Origin: Psychrobium sp051201665
Lineage (GTDB): Bacteria; Pseudomonadota; Gammaproteobacteria; Enterobacterales; Psychrobiaceae
Assembly (NCBI RefSeq): GCF_051201665.1
Contig: NZ_CP179210.1
Span: forward strand, 3,286,001-3,350,000
Direction of reading: 5' to 3'
Length of the DNA: 64,000 nt
Every line of letters begins with the position of its first letter. The first letter of the stretch is position 1. The notes under the pieces were generated by a model. It was not told the origin of the DNA. It saw nothing but the letters and a program-made list of their open reading frames with translations, and did no database searches. Below are positions 27,317-35,753 of the stretch, piece by piece. The translations under genes and the position numbers were made by a program.

Positions 27317-27898
27317 CTATTTGTCTTTTTGTGGCGTTGTAGCTTTTAAACGTTGTTGTAATAAATGATCTTTAACATAAGCATTCATTTTACGTTCAAC
27401 GGCTAAACGCTCGCTTTCAGTCATTTGCTGTTGAATGTCAGCAGATGTTTGTGGGATCTGATGACTTACAGGCGATGCATAACCACCCGTTGGAATAGTT
27501 TGTAATACAGGAATATCCTGCTCTGCACCTTGATTTGATTGTAGTTGAATAGCACTAACAACCATCACTGCAGCAACAGAAGCGGCAATGCCGTATGAAC
27601 CAAATCGATCGAATAATGACACAACATTACCGCTCGGCTTGTTTTGAAGCTCTACGGGTTTATCAACGCTCGCTTTGGGCGCTAAAATAGCGGGTTCTTG
27701 TGCTATAGCAGCAGACACAATACTGGCAAAATCAGTTGTAAAAGCAGGTGCTAACTCTTCACGAATTGCATCACCAATCAAATGATAACGTTCAAAATCT
27801 TTAGCACTTTCAACATCATTGATTAATTGATCAAGTTCTGTTGCTGAAAGCTCTTGTCCATCTGCAAATGATGACAATATTTCTTTATTCTTTGACAC
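27317..27898 (-). CDS. rseA: Anti-sigma-E factor RseA
   Basis: Single-pass membrane anti-sigma factor of 193 residues. The cytoplasmic N-terminal domain (LSSFADGQELSATELDQLI, then FERYHLIGDAIREEL) binds RpoE. One transmembrane helix (GIAASVAAVMVVSAIQL, about 107–123) leads to a periplasmic tail that binds RseB and is cut by DegS and RseP. It lies between rpoE and rseB with 12- and 9-base gaps. Confidence 0.94.
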   Translation of the reverse strand: MSKNKEILSSFADGQELSATELDQLINDVESAKDFERYHLIGDAIREELAPAFTTDFASIVSAAIAQEPAILAPKASVDKPVELQNKPSGNVVSLFDRFGSYGIAASVAAVMVVSAIQLQSNQGAEQDIPVLQTIPTGGYASPVSHQIPQTSADIQQQMTESERLAVERKMNAYVKDHLLQQRLKATTPQKDK

Positions 27899-27910
27899 TA
27901 TAACTACCTT

Positions 27911-28489
27911 CTATCGTTGCATTAGTGGATCGATTTGCTTATCCAACGCTTCTCGAGCCCTAAAAATACGCGAACGAACTGTCCCAACAGGACACTCCAT
28001 TACATTAGCAATATCTTCATAACTTAACCCATCTAATTCACGCAGCGTAATCGCTGTCCGTAAATCTTCAGGTAACTTCTCAAGTGTAGCAACTACCACA
28101 CCTTGTAATTCTTCAGTTAATAGCAATCGTTCAGGTGATGCTCCTTCTCTGAGTTCATCACCACCATCAAAATACTCACCATCTTCAATATCAATATCTG
28201 AACTTGATGGGCGGCGCTTTTGTGCCACTAAATAATTTTTAGCCGTATTAACCGCTATTCTGTACAACCATGTATAAAACGCACTATCACCACGAAAATT
28301 TGGTAGTGCTCGATATGCTTTAATAAATGCTTCTTGAGCAACATCAGGCACATCACCTTGGTTCTTAACAAAACGGCTAACTAAATTTAATACCTTGTGT
28401 TGGTATTTTCTGACTAAAAGATCAAAAGCGGCTTTATTACCTTGCTGTACTAACTCAACTAACTGCTGATCTGTTTTTGTTTCGCTCAT
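27911..28489 (-). CDS. rpoE: RNA polymerase sigma-E factor
   Basis: ECF sigma factor for the envelope-stress response, 192 residues. Region 2 is at about 20–90 (VRKYQHKVLNLVSRFVKNQGDVPDVAQEAFIKA, then FRGDSAFYTWLYRIA). Region 4 is at about 130–185 (LPEDLRTAITLRELDGLSYEDIANVMECPVGTVRSRIFRARE). Both are intact. It is first in the rpoE-rseABC operon, with a sigma-E type promoter 62–88 bases upstream. Confidence 0.98.
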   Translation of the reverse strand: MSETKTDQQLVELVQQGNKAAFDLLVRKYQHKVLNLVSRFVKNQGDVPDVAQEAFIKAYRALPNFRGDSAFYTWLYRIAVNTAKNYLVAQKRRPSSSDIDIEDGEYFDGGDELREGASPERLLLTEELQGVVVATLEKLPEDLRTAITLRELDGLSYEDIANVMECPVGTVRSRIFRAREALDKQIDPLMQR

Positions 28490-28550
28490 TCAAGCATTTT
28501 CCTCAACATTTGTTCCACTTTACTGATTGCTCGAAGTAAACGCACAATGA

Positions 28551-28577
28551 ATAGACTTAGGCGTTTGTTAAAAGTTC
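28551..28577 (-). promoter_or_regulatory. Sigma-E dependent promoter of rpoE-rseABC
   Basis: Reading the minus strand, a perfect GAACTT −35 box is followed by 16 bases and TCTAT. This fits the GAACTT–N16–TCTNA consensus of sigma-E promoters and indicates autoregulation of the operon. Confidence 0.75.
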
Positions 28578-28705
28578 ACTTAATGTAACAATTTTTTATT
28601 TTACGTAAAATTTCATCTAATTTCACACTATTGAATCACTTTTTTACTAGTTATATCAACGTTTGTTAGCTAATATTGGCGAACTTCAAATTTTCAACCA
28701 AGATC

Positions 28706-30301
28706 ATGACTGACGCCATAGAACATTCCTGTGACACTTTAATTATTGGTAGCGGTGCTGCTGGCTTAACTTTAGCGCTACAAGTTGCGCAATTTGCAAA
28801 AGTAATCGTTCTTAGTAAAGCGCAAATCAATGACGGCTCTACTTTCTATGCACAAGGCGGCATAGCGGCAGTCTTTGACAAAAAAGACAGCATTGAATCT
28901 CATGTGTCTGACACACTTATCGCCGGTGCAAATCTGTGTGATAAAAGTGTGGTTGAAATGACAGCCCAAAATGCAAAAGCATCACTTGAATGGCTTATCG
29001 ATTGCGGGGCAGATTTCGATCAAGAGCTCTCTAGTAAAGGCGAACAACGATATCACCTTACCCAGGAAGGCGGTCATAGCCATCGCCGAATTCTTCATGC
29101 CGCCGATGCAACAGGCAAAGAAGTACAAACAACCTTGCAAGCTAAAATACTTAACCATCCAAATATAACCATTTTAGAGCGATATAATGCGGTTGATTTA
29201 ATCACTGATAGTACTGGCGCTGACAAGCGCGTTATTGGCGCTTATGTGTGGAGCCGAGATCGCGAACAAGTTGAGACGATTCATGCAAAGCAAGTAGCAC
29301 TAGCAACTGGTGGTGCGAGTAAAGTTTACCAATATACAAGCAATCCTGATGTTGCTAGTGGTGATGGCATTGCAATGGCTTGGCGTGCAGGTTGTAGCGT
29401 AGCAAATCTTGAATTTAATCAATTTCACCCTACAAGTTTATTTCACCCACAATCTAATAATTTCTTGTTGTCTGAAGCATTACGCGGTGAAGGTGCCTAT
29501 TTAAAACGGCCTGATGGCAGCCGGTTTATGGACGACTTTGACACCCGCGGCGAACTCGCGCCTCGTGATATCGTCGCTCGTGCTATTGATTATGAAATGA
29601 AACGATTAGGTGTTGATTGTTTGTATTTGGACATCAGTCATAAAAATGATGAATTTGTAACATCGCATTTTCCAACAATTTATCAGCACTGCTTAGGGTT
29701 GGGTATCGATATAACGAAAGAGCCTATGCCTGTAGTTCCTGCCGCGCATTATACCTGTGGCGGCGTAAAGACAGACAAACATGGCGCAACGGATATAAAA
29801 GGATTATATGCGATTGGCGAAGTCGCCTATACAGGCCTTCATGGCGCGAATCGCATGGCAAGTAATTCATTACTTGAGTGCTTAGTTTTTGCTAAAACAG
29901 CCGCTGACCATATTAAAACAAGCTCAGATGTCCCATCGACACATTACAATATTGCTCCATGGGATGAGTCCAAGGTCACTGACTCAGATGAAGAAGTTGT
30001 CATCCAACATAACTGGCATGAGCTAAGACTTTTCATGTGGGATTATGTAGGCATTGTACGTACAAATAAACGCTTAGCGCGAGCAAAGCGCCGTGTTGAA
30101 CTATTGCAAACTGAAATCGATGAATATTATTCGAACTTTAAAGTGTCTAATAATCTATTAGAGTTAAGAAATCTCGTTCAAGTAGCGCAACTCATCATAG
30201 ATTGTGCCATTGCGCGTAAAGAAAGTGTCGGTCTTCATTATAATCTTGATTATCCAGACGCTTTTGAAGATAGCAGTCCTACCGTATTGACTCCTCATTA
30301 G
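28706..30301 (+). CDS. nadB: L-aspartate oxidase
   Basis: FAD enzyme that oxidises L-aspartate to iminoaspartate, the first step of NAD synthesis. The ATG at 28706 (MTDAIEHSCDTLIIGSGAAGL) aligns with the E. coli start; a TTG at 28676 would add ten residues. Visible are the FAD-binding GSGAAGL, FYAQGGIAAV, EGGHSHRRILHAADATG, the active-site region ELAPRDIVARAID and PAAHYTCGGV, and the C-terminal helical domain (HNWHELRLFMWDYVGIVR). It has 531 residues and is divergent from rpoE, the same arrangement as in E. coli. Confidence 0.97.
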   Translation: MTDAIEHSCDTLIIGSGAAGLTLALQVAQFAKVIVLSKAQINDGSTFYAQGGIAAVFDKKDSIESHVSDTLIAGANLCDKSVVEMTAQNAKASLEWLIDCGADFDQELSSKGEQRYHLTQEGGHSHRRILHAADATGKEVQTTLQAKILNHPNITILERYNAVDLITDSTGADKRVIGAYVWSRDREQVETIHAKQVALATGGASKVYQYTSNPDVASGDGIAMAWRAGCSVANLEFNQFHPTSLFHPQSNNFLLSEALRGEGAYLKRPDGSRFMDDFDTRGELAPRDIVARAIDYEMKRLGVDCLYLDISHKNDEFVTSHFPTIYQHCLGLGIDITKEPMPVVPAAHYTCGGVKTDKHGATDIKGLYAIGEVAYTGLHGANRMASNSLLECLVFAKTAADHIKTSSDVPSTHYNIAPWDESKVTDSDEEVVIQHNWHELRLFMWDYVGIVRTNKRLARAKRRVELLQTEIDEYYSNFKVSNNLLELRNLVQVAQLIIDCAIARKESVGLHYNLDYPDAFEDSSPTVLTPH

Positions 30302-30728
30302 TTAATCGTTGTCTGAGCCGAATGATACGGCGAAGACGGCGATACTCTTTATTTGAAACACTGTCTCGCCAAATTAATAAATCAATGTTACTCCCTACAT
30401 CCACTCTCTCAAGTTTCAAATAAACAAACCATTTATCTTCGACACTGGTGGCCAATATTACGGCGTCAAACATTAGCTGACCGTAATATCGAACGTCTCC
30501 ACGTTGCGAAATGAGCATTCGAAAATTAGTTTGCTGCCGACAGAAAAATGTTGAGCAAGCAACGAAAAAACAAAAAAAGAAAATGACAGCACCTATGTGC
30601 CAATGAGAAAACCACGCTAACGTGACAAAAAACATAATAAAATGCAAAAACGCAAAGCTTATGACGACAACACGCGTACACAATGCCGAAGTTGTGACTT
30701 CTATGCAATAAAATTTTGAATAGTTCAT
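30279..30728 (-). CDS. ygfX: YgfX-like inner-membrane protein
   Basis: A 149-residue protein with two adjacent, unusually Phe-rich transmembrane helices (about 20–60). A soluble C-terminal part follows (DAVILATSVEDKWFVYLKLER, then LLIWRDSVSNKEYRRLRRIIRLRQ). The RDS…RRLRR ending and the position directly downstream of sdhE identify it as the YgfX/CptA family, despite weak sequence conservation. In E. coli YgfX is paired with SdhE and was proposed to affect cell-division proteins. The ATG at 30728 is preferred over a TTG at 30740. Its 3' end overlaps the nadB end by 23 bases. Confidence 0.8.
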   Translation of the reverse strand: MNYSKFYCIEVTTSALCTRVVVISFAFLHFIMFFVTLAWFSHWHIGAVIFFFCFFVACSTFFCRQQTNFRMLISQRGDVRYYGQLMFDAVILATSVEDKWFVYLKLERVDVGSNIDLLIWRDSVSNKEYRRLRRIIRLRQRLTNEESIR

Positions 30729-30783
30729 AGCTCTAATCAAGGTTGGATTATGAGCTAAGTATAGTTAATTAAACAAAATAGAT

Positions 30784-30805
30784 AGCAAGCGTGGAAACGC
30801 TTGCT
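30784..30805 (-). terminator. Hairpin between sdhE and ygfX
   Basis: The perfect 9-base arms agcaagcgt/acgcttgct enclose a ggaa loop. On the minus strand a moderately T-rich tract follows, so it could be an intra-operon attenuator or a weak terminator. Confidence 0.45.
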
Positions 30806-30832
30806 TAGGGAGGCTTTATAGATAAGAAACGA

Positions 30833-31093
30833 TTAAACTTTTACGCGATTTACGATAAAGGTGATCATGGCCTGCAGCGCTGGATCATCACTTTTTTGAT
30901 GCCCCATTGCCCATGCAAACAAATCAGGATCATCACAGCTTAATAGTCGCTCAAATGTTGCTTTATCAACATCATTTAGCTCATCCCATGCTTCTTCTAC
31001 AAAAGGCGAAAATAGAACATCTAATTCCAACATGCCGCGACGACACGCCCAACGTAAGCGTGGTTTATCTAAAGAAGGTTTTTGATTAGTCAT
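30833..31093 (-). CDS. sdhE: FAD assembly factor SdhE
   Basis: An 86-residue protein that promotes covalent attachment of FAD to succinate dehydrogenase and fumarate reductase flavoproteins. The signature RGMLELDVLF with the conserved RGxxE is at about residues 19–28, and FERLLSCDDPDLFAWAMG follows. ygfX lies downstream, the usual sdhE–ygfX pair. Confidence 0.96.
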   Translation of the reverse strand: MTNQKPSLDKPRLRWACRRGMLELDVLFSPFVEEAWDELNDVDKATFERLLSCDDPDLFAWAMGHQKSDDPALQAMITFIVNRVKV

Positions 31094-31119
31094 TACATAA
31101 TTCCAAAATCTAAATAAGG

Positions 31120-31914
31120 TTAGATAGCAACCGGCGCACTAATATGCGGATGCGGTTCATAATCACTGATTTCAAAATCTTCAAATTTGTAATCAAAAAT
31201 TGAATCAGGTTTACGGTTAATGGTCAGTGTTGGTAAAGCTTTAGGCTCTCGAGATAATTGCAATGCAACCTGTTCCATATGATTGCTATAAAGATGAGTA
31301 TCACCGCCACTCCATATAAAATCACCGACTTCTAAGCCTACTTGTTGCGCTAACATATGCGTTAACATCGCGTAACTCGCAATATTAAATGGCAATCCTA
31401 AAAAGACATCACAGCTTCGCTGATACAGCTGACATGATAATTTTCCGTCGGCAACGTAAAATTGGAATAAGCAATGGCAAGGCGATAAGGCCATTTCACT
31501 TAATTCACCAACATTCCACGCGCAAACGATCATTCGACGAGAATTAGGGTCGTTTTTCAAAACATCAATGAGTTCTGAAATTTGATCGACAAATTGACCA
31601 TCACCTTTCGGCCAACTGCGCCATTGTTTACCATATACAGGGCCCAAGTCACCATTATCATCAGCCCATTCGTCCCAAATTTTTACACCGTTATCAGTTA
31701 AATAACTAATATTGGTATCACCATTTAGAAACCATAACAGCTCATGAATAATAGAACGTAAGTGACATTTTTTAGTCGTAACTAACGGAAAGCCCTTACT
31801 TAAATCAAAGCGCATTTGATAACCAAAAACCGAGCGCGTGCCAGTGCCAGTTCTATCAGATTTATCATTGCCAGTGTCGACAATATGTTGCATTAATTCT
31901 AAATATTCTTTCAT
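31120..31914 (-). CDS. thyA: Thymidylate synthase
   Basis: Makes dTMP from dUMP using methylene-tetrahydrofolate. The 264-residue length equals E. coli ThyA. The active-site cysteine is in ALSPCHCLFQFYV and the phosphate-binding arginines in QRSCDVFLGLPFNIASYA and DSNRRMIV-like PNSRRMIVCAWN; HLYSNHMEQV and the C-terminal APVAI are present. It begins two bases after the lgt stop, the widespread lgt-thyA pair. Confidence 0.98.
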   Translation of the reverse strand: MKEYLELMQHIVDTGNDKSDRTGTGTRSVFGYQMRFDLSKGFPLVTTKKCHLRSIIHELLWFLNGDTNISYLTDNGVKIWDEWADDNGDLGPVYGKQWRSWPKGDGQFVDQISELIDVLKNDPNSRRMIVCAWNVGELSEMALSPCHCLFQFYVADGKLSCQLYQRSCDVFLGLPFNIASYAMLTHMLAQQVGLEVGDFIWSGGDTHLYSNHMEQVALQLSREPKALPTLTINRKPDSIFDYKFEDFEISDYEPHPHISAPVAI

Positions 31915-31916
31915 TA

Positions 31917-32729
31917 TTAAACCGCTTCCTTCGCTGTCGATTTATTTTGCAGTGCACGATAAATTAACCAAGCACCAATAATAAGCATTGGGATGGTTAA
32001 CATTTGCCCCATACTCAAACTGTATTCTGTCACCAGTGACTCCAAGTGTTTATCAGGGGCTCTAAAGAACTCAATAATAAAGCGGCATACGCCATAGCCA
32101 AACAAGAATGCGCCACTAATTAACCCACGAGGTTGAGGTTTGCGTGATAATAAAAATAACACTAAGAATAAACAGAAGCCTTCCAATGCTGCTTGATACA
32201 ACTGCGACGGGTGTCTTGCCAATGGCCCACCGCCAGGAAAAATCATCGCCCATGGCACATCGCTCACACGACCCCAGAGCTCACCATTGATAAAGTTACC
32301 AATGCGGCCAAAACCAAGACCCAGCGGCACGAGCGGCGCGACAAAATCACCAATTGATAACAAGTGTTTCTTCTCTCGACGTGCAAAATAAAATAACGCA
32401 GTAATGACACCGATCAATCCGCCATGGAATGACATTCCGCCTTCCCAGACTTTAAAGAGATAAATAGGATCAGCTAAGAACAAGTCAAAATGATAAAACA
32501 GAACGTAGCCTACTCGACCACCAAGAATGACACCTAAAAAACCATAAAAAAGTAAATCACTGACTTGATCACGCGTCCAACCAGAATTCGGTTTGTCAGC
32601 TTGCTTATTACCAAGCCAAATCGCACCAGCAAACCCCAGTAAATACATCAGACCATACCAACGCAGAGCGACAGGACCGATACTGAAGATGATAGGATCT
32701 ATTTGCGGAAATTGAATAAATTCTTGCAC
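31917..32729 (-). CDS. lgt: Prolipoprotein diacylglyceryl transferase
   Basis: Integral membrane enzyme of 270 residues that transfers diacylglycerol to the lipobox cysteine of prolipoproteins. The Lgt signature GRIGNFINGELWGR, the active-site HGG region (GGMSFHGGLIG) and the RHPSQLYQA motif are present, with about seven hydrophobic helices. It is followed by thyA and preceded by a TauE/SafE gene at ten bases, suggesting one transcript. Confidence 0.97.
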   Translation of the reverse strand: MQEFIQFPQIDPIIFSIGPVALRWYGLMYLLGFAGAIWLGNKQADKPNSGWTRDQVSDLLFYGFLGVILGGRVGYVLFYHFDLFLADPIYLFKVWEGGMSFHGGLIGVITALFYFARREKKHLLSIGDFVAPLVPLGLGFGRIGNFINGELWGRVSDVPWAMIFPGGGPLARHPSQLYQAALEGFCLFLVLFLLSRKPQPRGLISGAFLFGYGVCRFIIEFFRAPDKHLESLVTEYSLSMGQMLTIPMLIIGAWLIYRALQNKSTAKEAV

Positions 32730-32739
32730 AAAGCTACCT

Positions 32740-33558
32740 TTAACTAAAAATTATCTCTGCTGCTACAATAAACAACAAGATTGAAAAACAACGTTTTAAT
32801 ACTTTAACTGGCATACGCTGAGCGACACTTACACCAAATGGCGCGGCCAATAGCGACAAACTAATAATACCTAACAATGCAGGTAAATAAACATAACCAA
32901 GCGTCCATGGTGGAAGACTCGCTTGTGAGCTTAACCCTGCACTTAAATATCCAATCGACCCCATTGCCGCCACAACAAAGCCAACAGCAGCAGAAGCACC
33001 AATGGCTCGTCTCATATCAAGTTTGACTTGCGATGTTAGAAACGGCACTAATAATACACCACCACCGATCCCCAATAAACTAGCAATTACCCCAATTCCA
33101 AAACAAATAACGACTAATTTAAATGACGAATACTCTGGTTGACTAACAACAGTGACTTCAGCCTTTTTAGCCCCAATCCACATTTGAATTGCCATTAACA
33201 TGGCGAACACAGCAAAAAATACCTGCAAATAGTCACTCGGAATAACATCGGCAAAATAGCCACCAGCAAGGCCGCCTAAACCAACACCACCTAATAGTTG
33301 TGGCATGAAAAACCGTGGAATATTACGTTTTCGATAATGAGTCAATAACGTAGAAATTGCGGTTAACACTATGGCAGCCAACGATGTGGCTAATACGACA
33401 GGCATTAAGTATTGAGGTTCAATACTAGTGAGAGGCAATAACAATATAAGAACTGGAACAATGACTAAACCACCGCCAATCCCTAATAACCCAGCAAGAA
33501 AACCCACCACAGCACCTAATGCTAGGCAAATTAAAAAGATTTGCAGTGAGATTTCCAA
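32740..33558 (-). CDS. TauE/SafE family sulfite/anion permease
   Basis: A 272-residue membrane protein with eight or so helices in two homologous halves. Each half begins with the family's glycine signature (FLAGLLGIGGGLVIVPVL near residue 20 and IASLLGIGGGVLLVPFL near 160). TauE/SafE proteins export sulfite, sulfoacetate or related organosulfur anions; the substrate here cannot be told. It precedes lgt by ten bases. Confidence 0.92.
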   Translation of the reverse strand: MEISLQIFLICLALGAVVGFLAGLLGIGGGLVIVPVLILLLPLTSIEPQYLMPVVLATSLAAIVLTAISTLLTHYRKRNIPRFFMPQLLGGVGLGGLAGGYFADVIPSDYLQVFFAVFAMLMAIQMWIGAKKAEVTVVSQPEYSSFKLVVICFGIGVIASLLGIGGGVLLVPFLTSQVKLDMRRAIGASAAVGFVVAAMGSIGYLSAGLSSQASLPPWTLGYVYLPALLGIISLSLLAAPFGVSVAQRMPVKVLKRCFSILLFIVAAEIIFS

Positions 33559-33600
33559 AATGATTCAACTCAACTAACGGGTAAACTTTATATCAGGCTC

Positions 33601-34104
33601 TTAGTGACGGTGTAGATTTTCTTTTTTTGGAATAGGCATACAATGGCTAACCAGTTCTTTCATCGCTCGGCGATAAACATCCCGCTTGAAAGAAATCACC
33701 TGACGCACCGGATACCAATAACTCACCCATCGCCAATCATCAAACTCTGGATGATTTGTACAACCAAAATTAATTGAATCTTCAGGGCTTACTAGCTTTA
33801 GTAAAAACCAACGTTGCTTTTGCCCAATACATACAGGCTTACTATCATGACGAATCATGCGATTAGGTAATTTATAATGCAACCATGAACGCGTTGACCC
33901 CAAAATTTTCACATCTTCGGGTTTAAGGCCAACTTCTTCATAGAGTTCACGATACATTGCCTGCTCTGGTGTTTCACCTGAATCAATTCCACCTTGTGGA
34001 AACTGCCAAGAGTGTTGACGATAGCGTTTAGCCCACATAACTTGGCCATGCCCGTTGCATATAATTATGCCGACATTTGGTCGATAGCCATCAGCGTCAA
34101 TCAT
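33601..34104 (-). CDS. rppH: RNA pyrophosphohydrolase
   Basis: Nudix hydrolase that removes pyrophosphate from mRNA 5' ends and so starts decay. The MIDADGYRPNVGI start matches E. coli, so the ATG at 34104 is taken rather than the in-frame ATG at 34128. The Nudix box GGIDSGETPEQAMYRELYEEVGL (residues about 38–60) is complete, as are WRWVSYWYPVRQVISFKRDVYRRAMKE and the PVCIGQKQRWFLL strand. It has 167 residues. It is divergent from mutH across a 774-base gap. Confidence 0.97.
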   Translation of the reverse strand: MIDADGYRPNVGIIICNGHGQVMWAKRYRQHSWQFPQGGIDSGETPEQAMYRELYEEVGLKPEDVKILGSTRSWLHYKLPNRMIRHDSKPVCIGQKQRWFLLKLVSPEDSINFGCTNHPEFDDWRWVSYWYPVRQVISFKRDVYRRAMKELVSHCMPIPKKENLHRH

Positions 34105-34128
34105 TAAGAAACCTCTATTAATAGGCAA

Positions 34129-34878
34129 TTTGTGTAGATAACTGAACTTATATCAGAATATGTAATAAATAGATATAACAGCCATTTAGATCGAATAAAG
34201 ATCAACCAAAGGATCATTAAATAAGTTAGTGCGATATTCAGCTTACCAAATGTTATTAACGTTTTCTGTGGATAAGCCAGTGAGAAACGATGATAAATCC
34301 AATTTATATCCACAAAGAATGAGCTTTCAAGTAATAATCCAATATTTACCCACGGTTTATATTCAATACAAATATGATTTTAAAACAACACGTTAAAAAA
34401 ACAATCCACAACATAAATAACAACTAATTCAACGACTATCGCTCTTTAGAAAATCCACTAATAATCGTATACTTTCATTGTTCACAAACTAACCAAAATT
34501 AAGTTACCCACAAAAGTTGGCGTGTAAATCGCTAATTATTGCTTAAATATTGAATATTTTTACATTTATCGATAGTTATAAACAGCGCTTAAGGTAAGGC
34601 AGGAAGTTATCCAACAAATCTGTGCATAACTTTGTGCATTAGCGAATTAAACGCTCATTATTTCTAAAAAAAACTCACACCACTGTTTAATTTCAACCGA
34701 ATAAATAGACTTAAACCGCTGTTTATTATCAGTTACTCCTCACAATGCCTCACAAACAACTAACTACTGAACAAAAAACAACCTATCATACTAAAGAACT
34801 ATTTATTGATACCCCCCATTGCCAGCAAAAGCGAATGCAACGTAGAATGCATTATTCATAAACTATTCAAGCATTTTC
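34129..34878. other. Long AT-rich intergenic region with DnaA-box-like 9-mers
   Basis: No gene is seen in this 750-base stretch between rppH and mutH. It contains a perfect DnaA box on the minus strand (34267–34275, tgtggataa) and a TTATGCACA site (34621–34629, minus). One-mismatch versions lie at 34306–34314, 34478–34486, 34504–34512 and 34633–34641. Promoters for both flanking genes must lie here. See the findings for interpretation. Confidence 0.5.
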
Positions 34879-35550
34879 ATGTCGCAGCCACCTTTATCTC
34901 AATCAGAATTATTAACTGCTGCGCAGGCTTTATCTGGCCTAACATTAGCGCAGGTAGCACATGATAATAACATCCAAGTACCGGAGTCCTTATTACGTAA
35001 TAAAGGATGGATTGGTAACCTTTTAGAAATTGCATTAGGGGCCCATGCCGGGTCAAAGCCAACGCAAGATTTCCCAGAGTTGGGTATCGAACTCAAAACC
35101 ATTCCAATTGATAGCGTAGGTAAGCCTTTAGAAACGACGTTCGTCTGTGTTACTCCATTGATGTCAATTACAGGATTACAATGGTCTCAAAGCAACATCG
35201 CTAATAAACTCAGTAAGGTGCTGTGGGTGCCTATTTTGTCTGAAAAGAGACTAGCAATAGGTGAACGACAAATCGGCACACCATTCTTATGGCAACCTAG
35301 TCCTCAGCAAACGTATTTGTTACAACAGGATTGGGAAGAAATAATGGAGCTAATTTCGATAGGAGAAATAGACGCCATTACCGGAAAGACAGGCCAAGTT
35401 TTACAACTGCGCCCAAAAGCAGCAAATTCAAAAGCATTAACGAATGCTATCGGCCGTGATGGGCAACCTATCAAAACGCTTCCCCGTGGATTCTATCTAA
35501 AAATACCATTTACTCATGATATTCTTAAACAGCAATTTGGATACAACTAG
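34879..35550 (+). CDS. mutH: DNA mismatch repair endonuclease MutH
   Basis: Nicks the unmethylated GATC strand after MutS/MutL activation. The catalytic DX(n)EXK motif is in QDFPELGIELKT (Asp, Glu, Lys at about residues 64–73). KGWIGNLLEIALGA upstream and the C-terminal LPRGFYLKIPFTHDIL are also family features. The length of 223 residues is normal. Its presence implies Dam methylation in this organism. It is divergent from rppH, as in E. coli. Confidence 0.96.
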   Translation: MSQPPLSQSELLTAAQALSGLTLAQVAHDNNIQVPESLLRNKGWIGNLLEIALGAHAGSKPTQDFPELGIELKTIPIDSVGKPLETTFVCVTPLMSITGLQWSQSNIANKLSKVLWVPILSEKRLAIGERQIGTPFLWQPSPQQTYLLQQDWEEIMELISIGEIDAITGKTGQVLQLRPKAANSKALTNAIGRDGQPIKTLPRGFYLKIPFTHDILKQQFGYN

Positions 35551-35753
35551 TTCAATTCCACGATAAAGCTATCTAACACCCAAAATATCGCTTAAGTTGT
35601 AATCTAAATAAAGTTCGCGTAGAGTTCAAACTAGCGTTTGAATCATAGTTAATCTATAACAATAAAATACAATTAAATTAACTATCAAATACAACTAATA
35701 ACCCAATGATGTGATATTAGTTTAACTTATTGATTTGCATAGTCGGAGCCATA

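Noticed and set aside
22816..30708. Many other open frames opposite or overlapping known genes
   Set aside because: They lie inside well-identified genes in other frames and lack ribosome sites and family motifs, so they are treated as shadows.
34129..34878. Chromosomal replication origin
   Set aside because: The neighbours rppH and mutH are not origin markers, there is no dnaA, dnaN or mnmG nearby, and no ordered 13-mer array was seen. It is reported only as a DnaA-box-rich gap.
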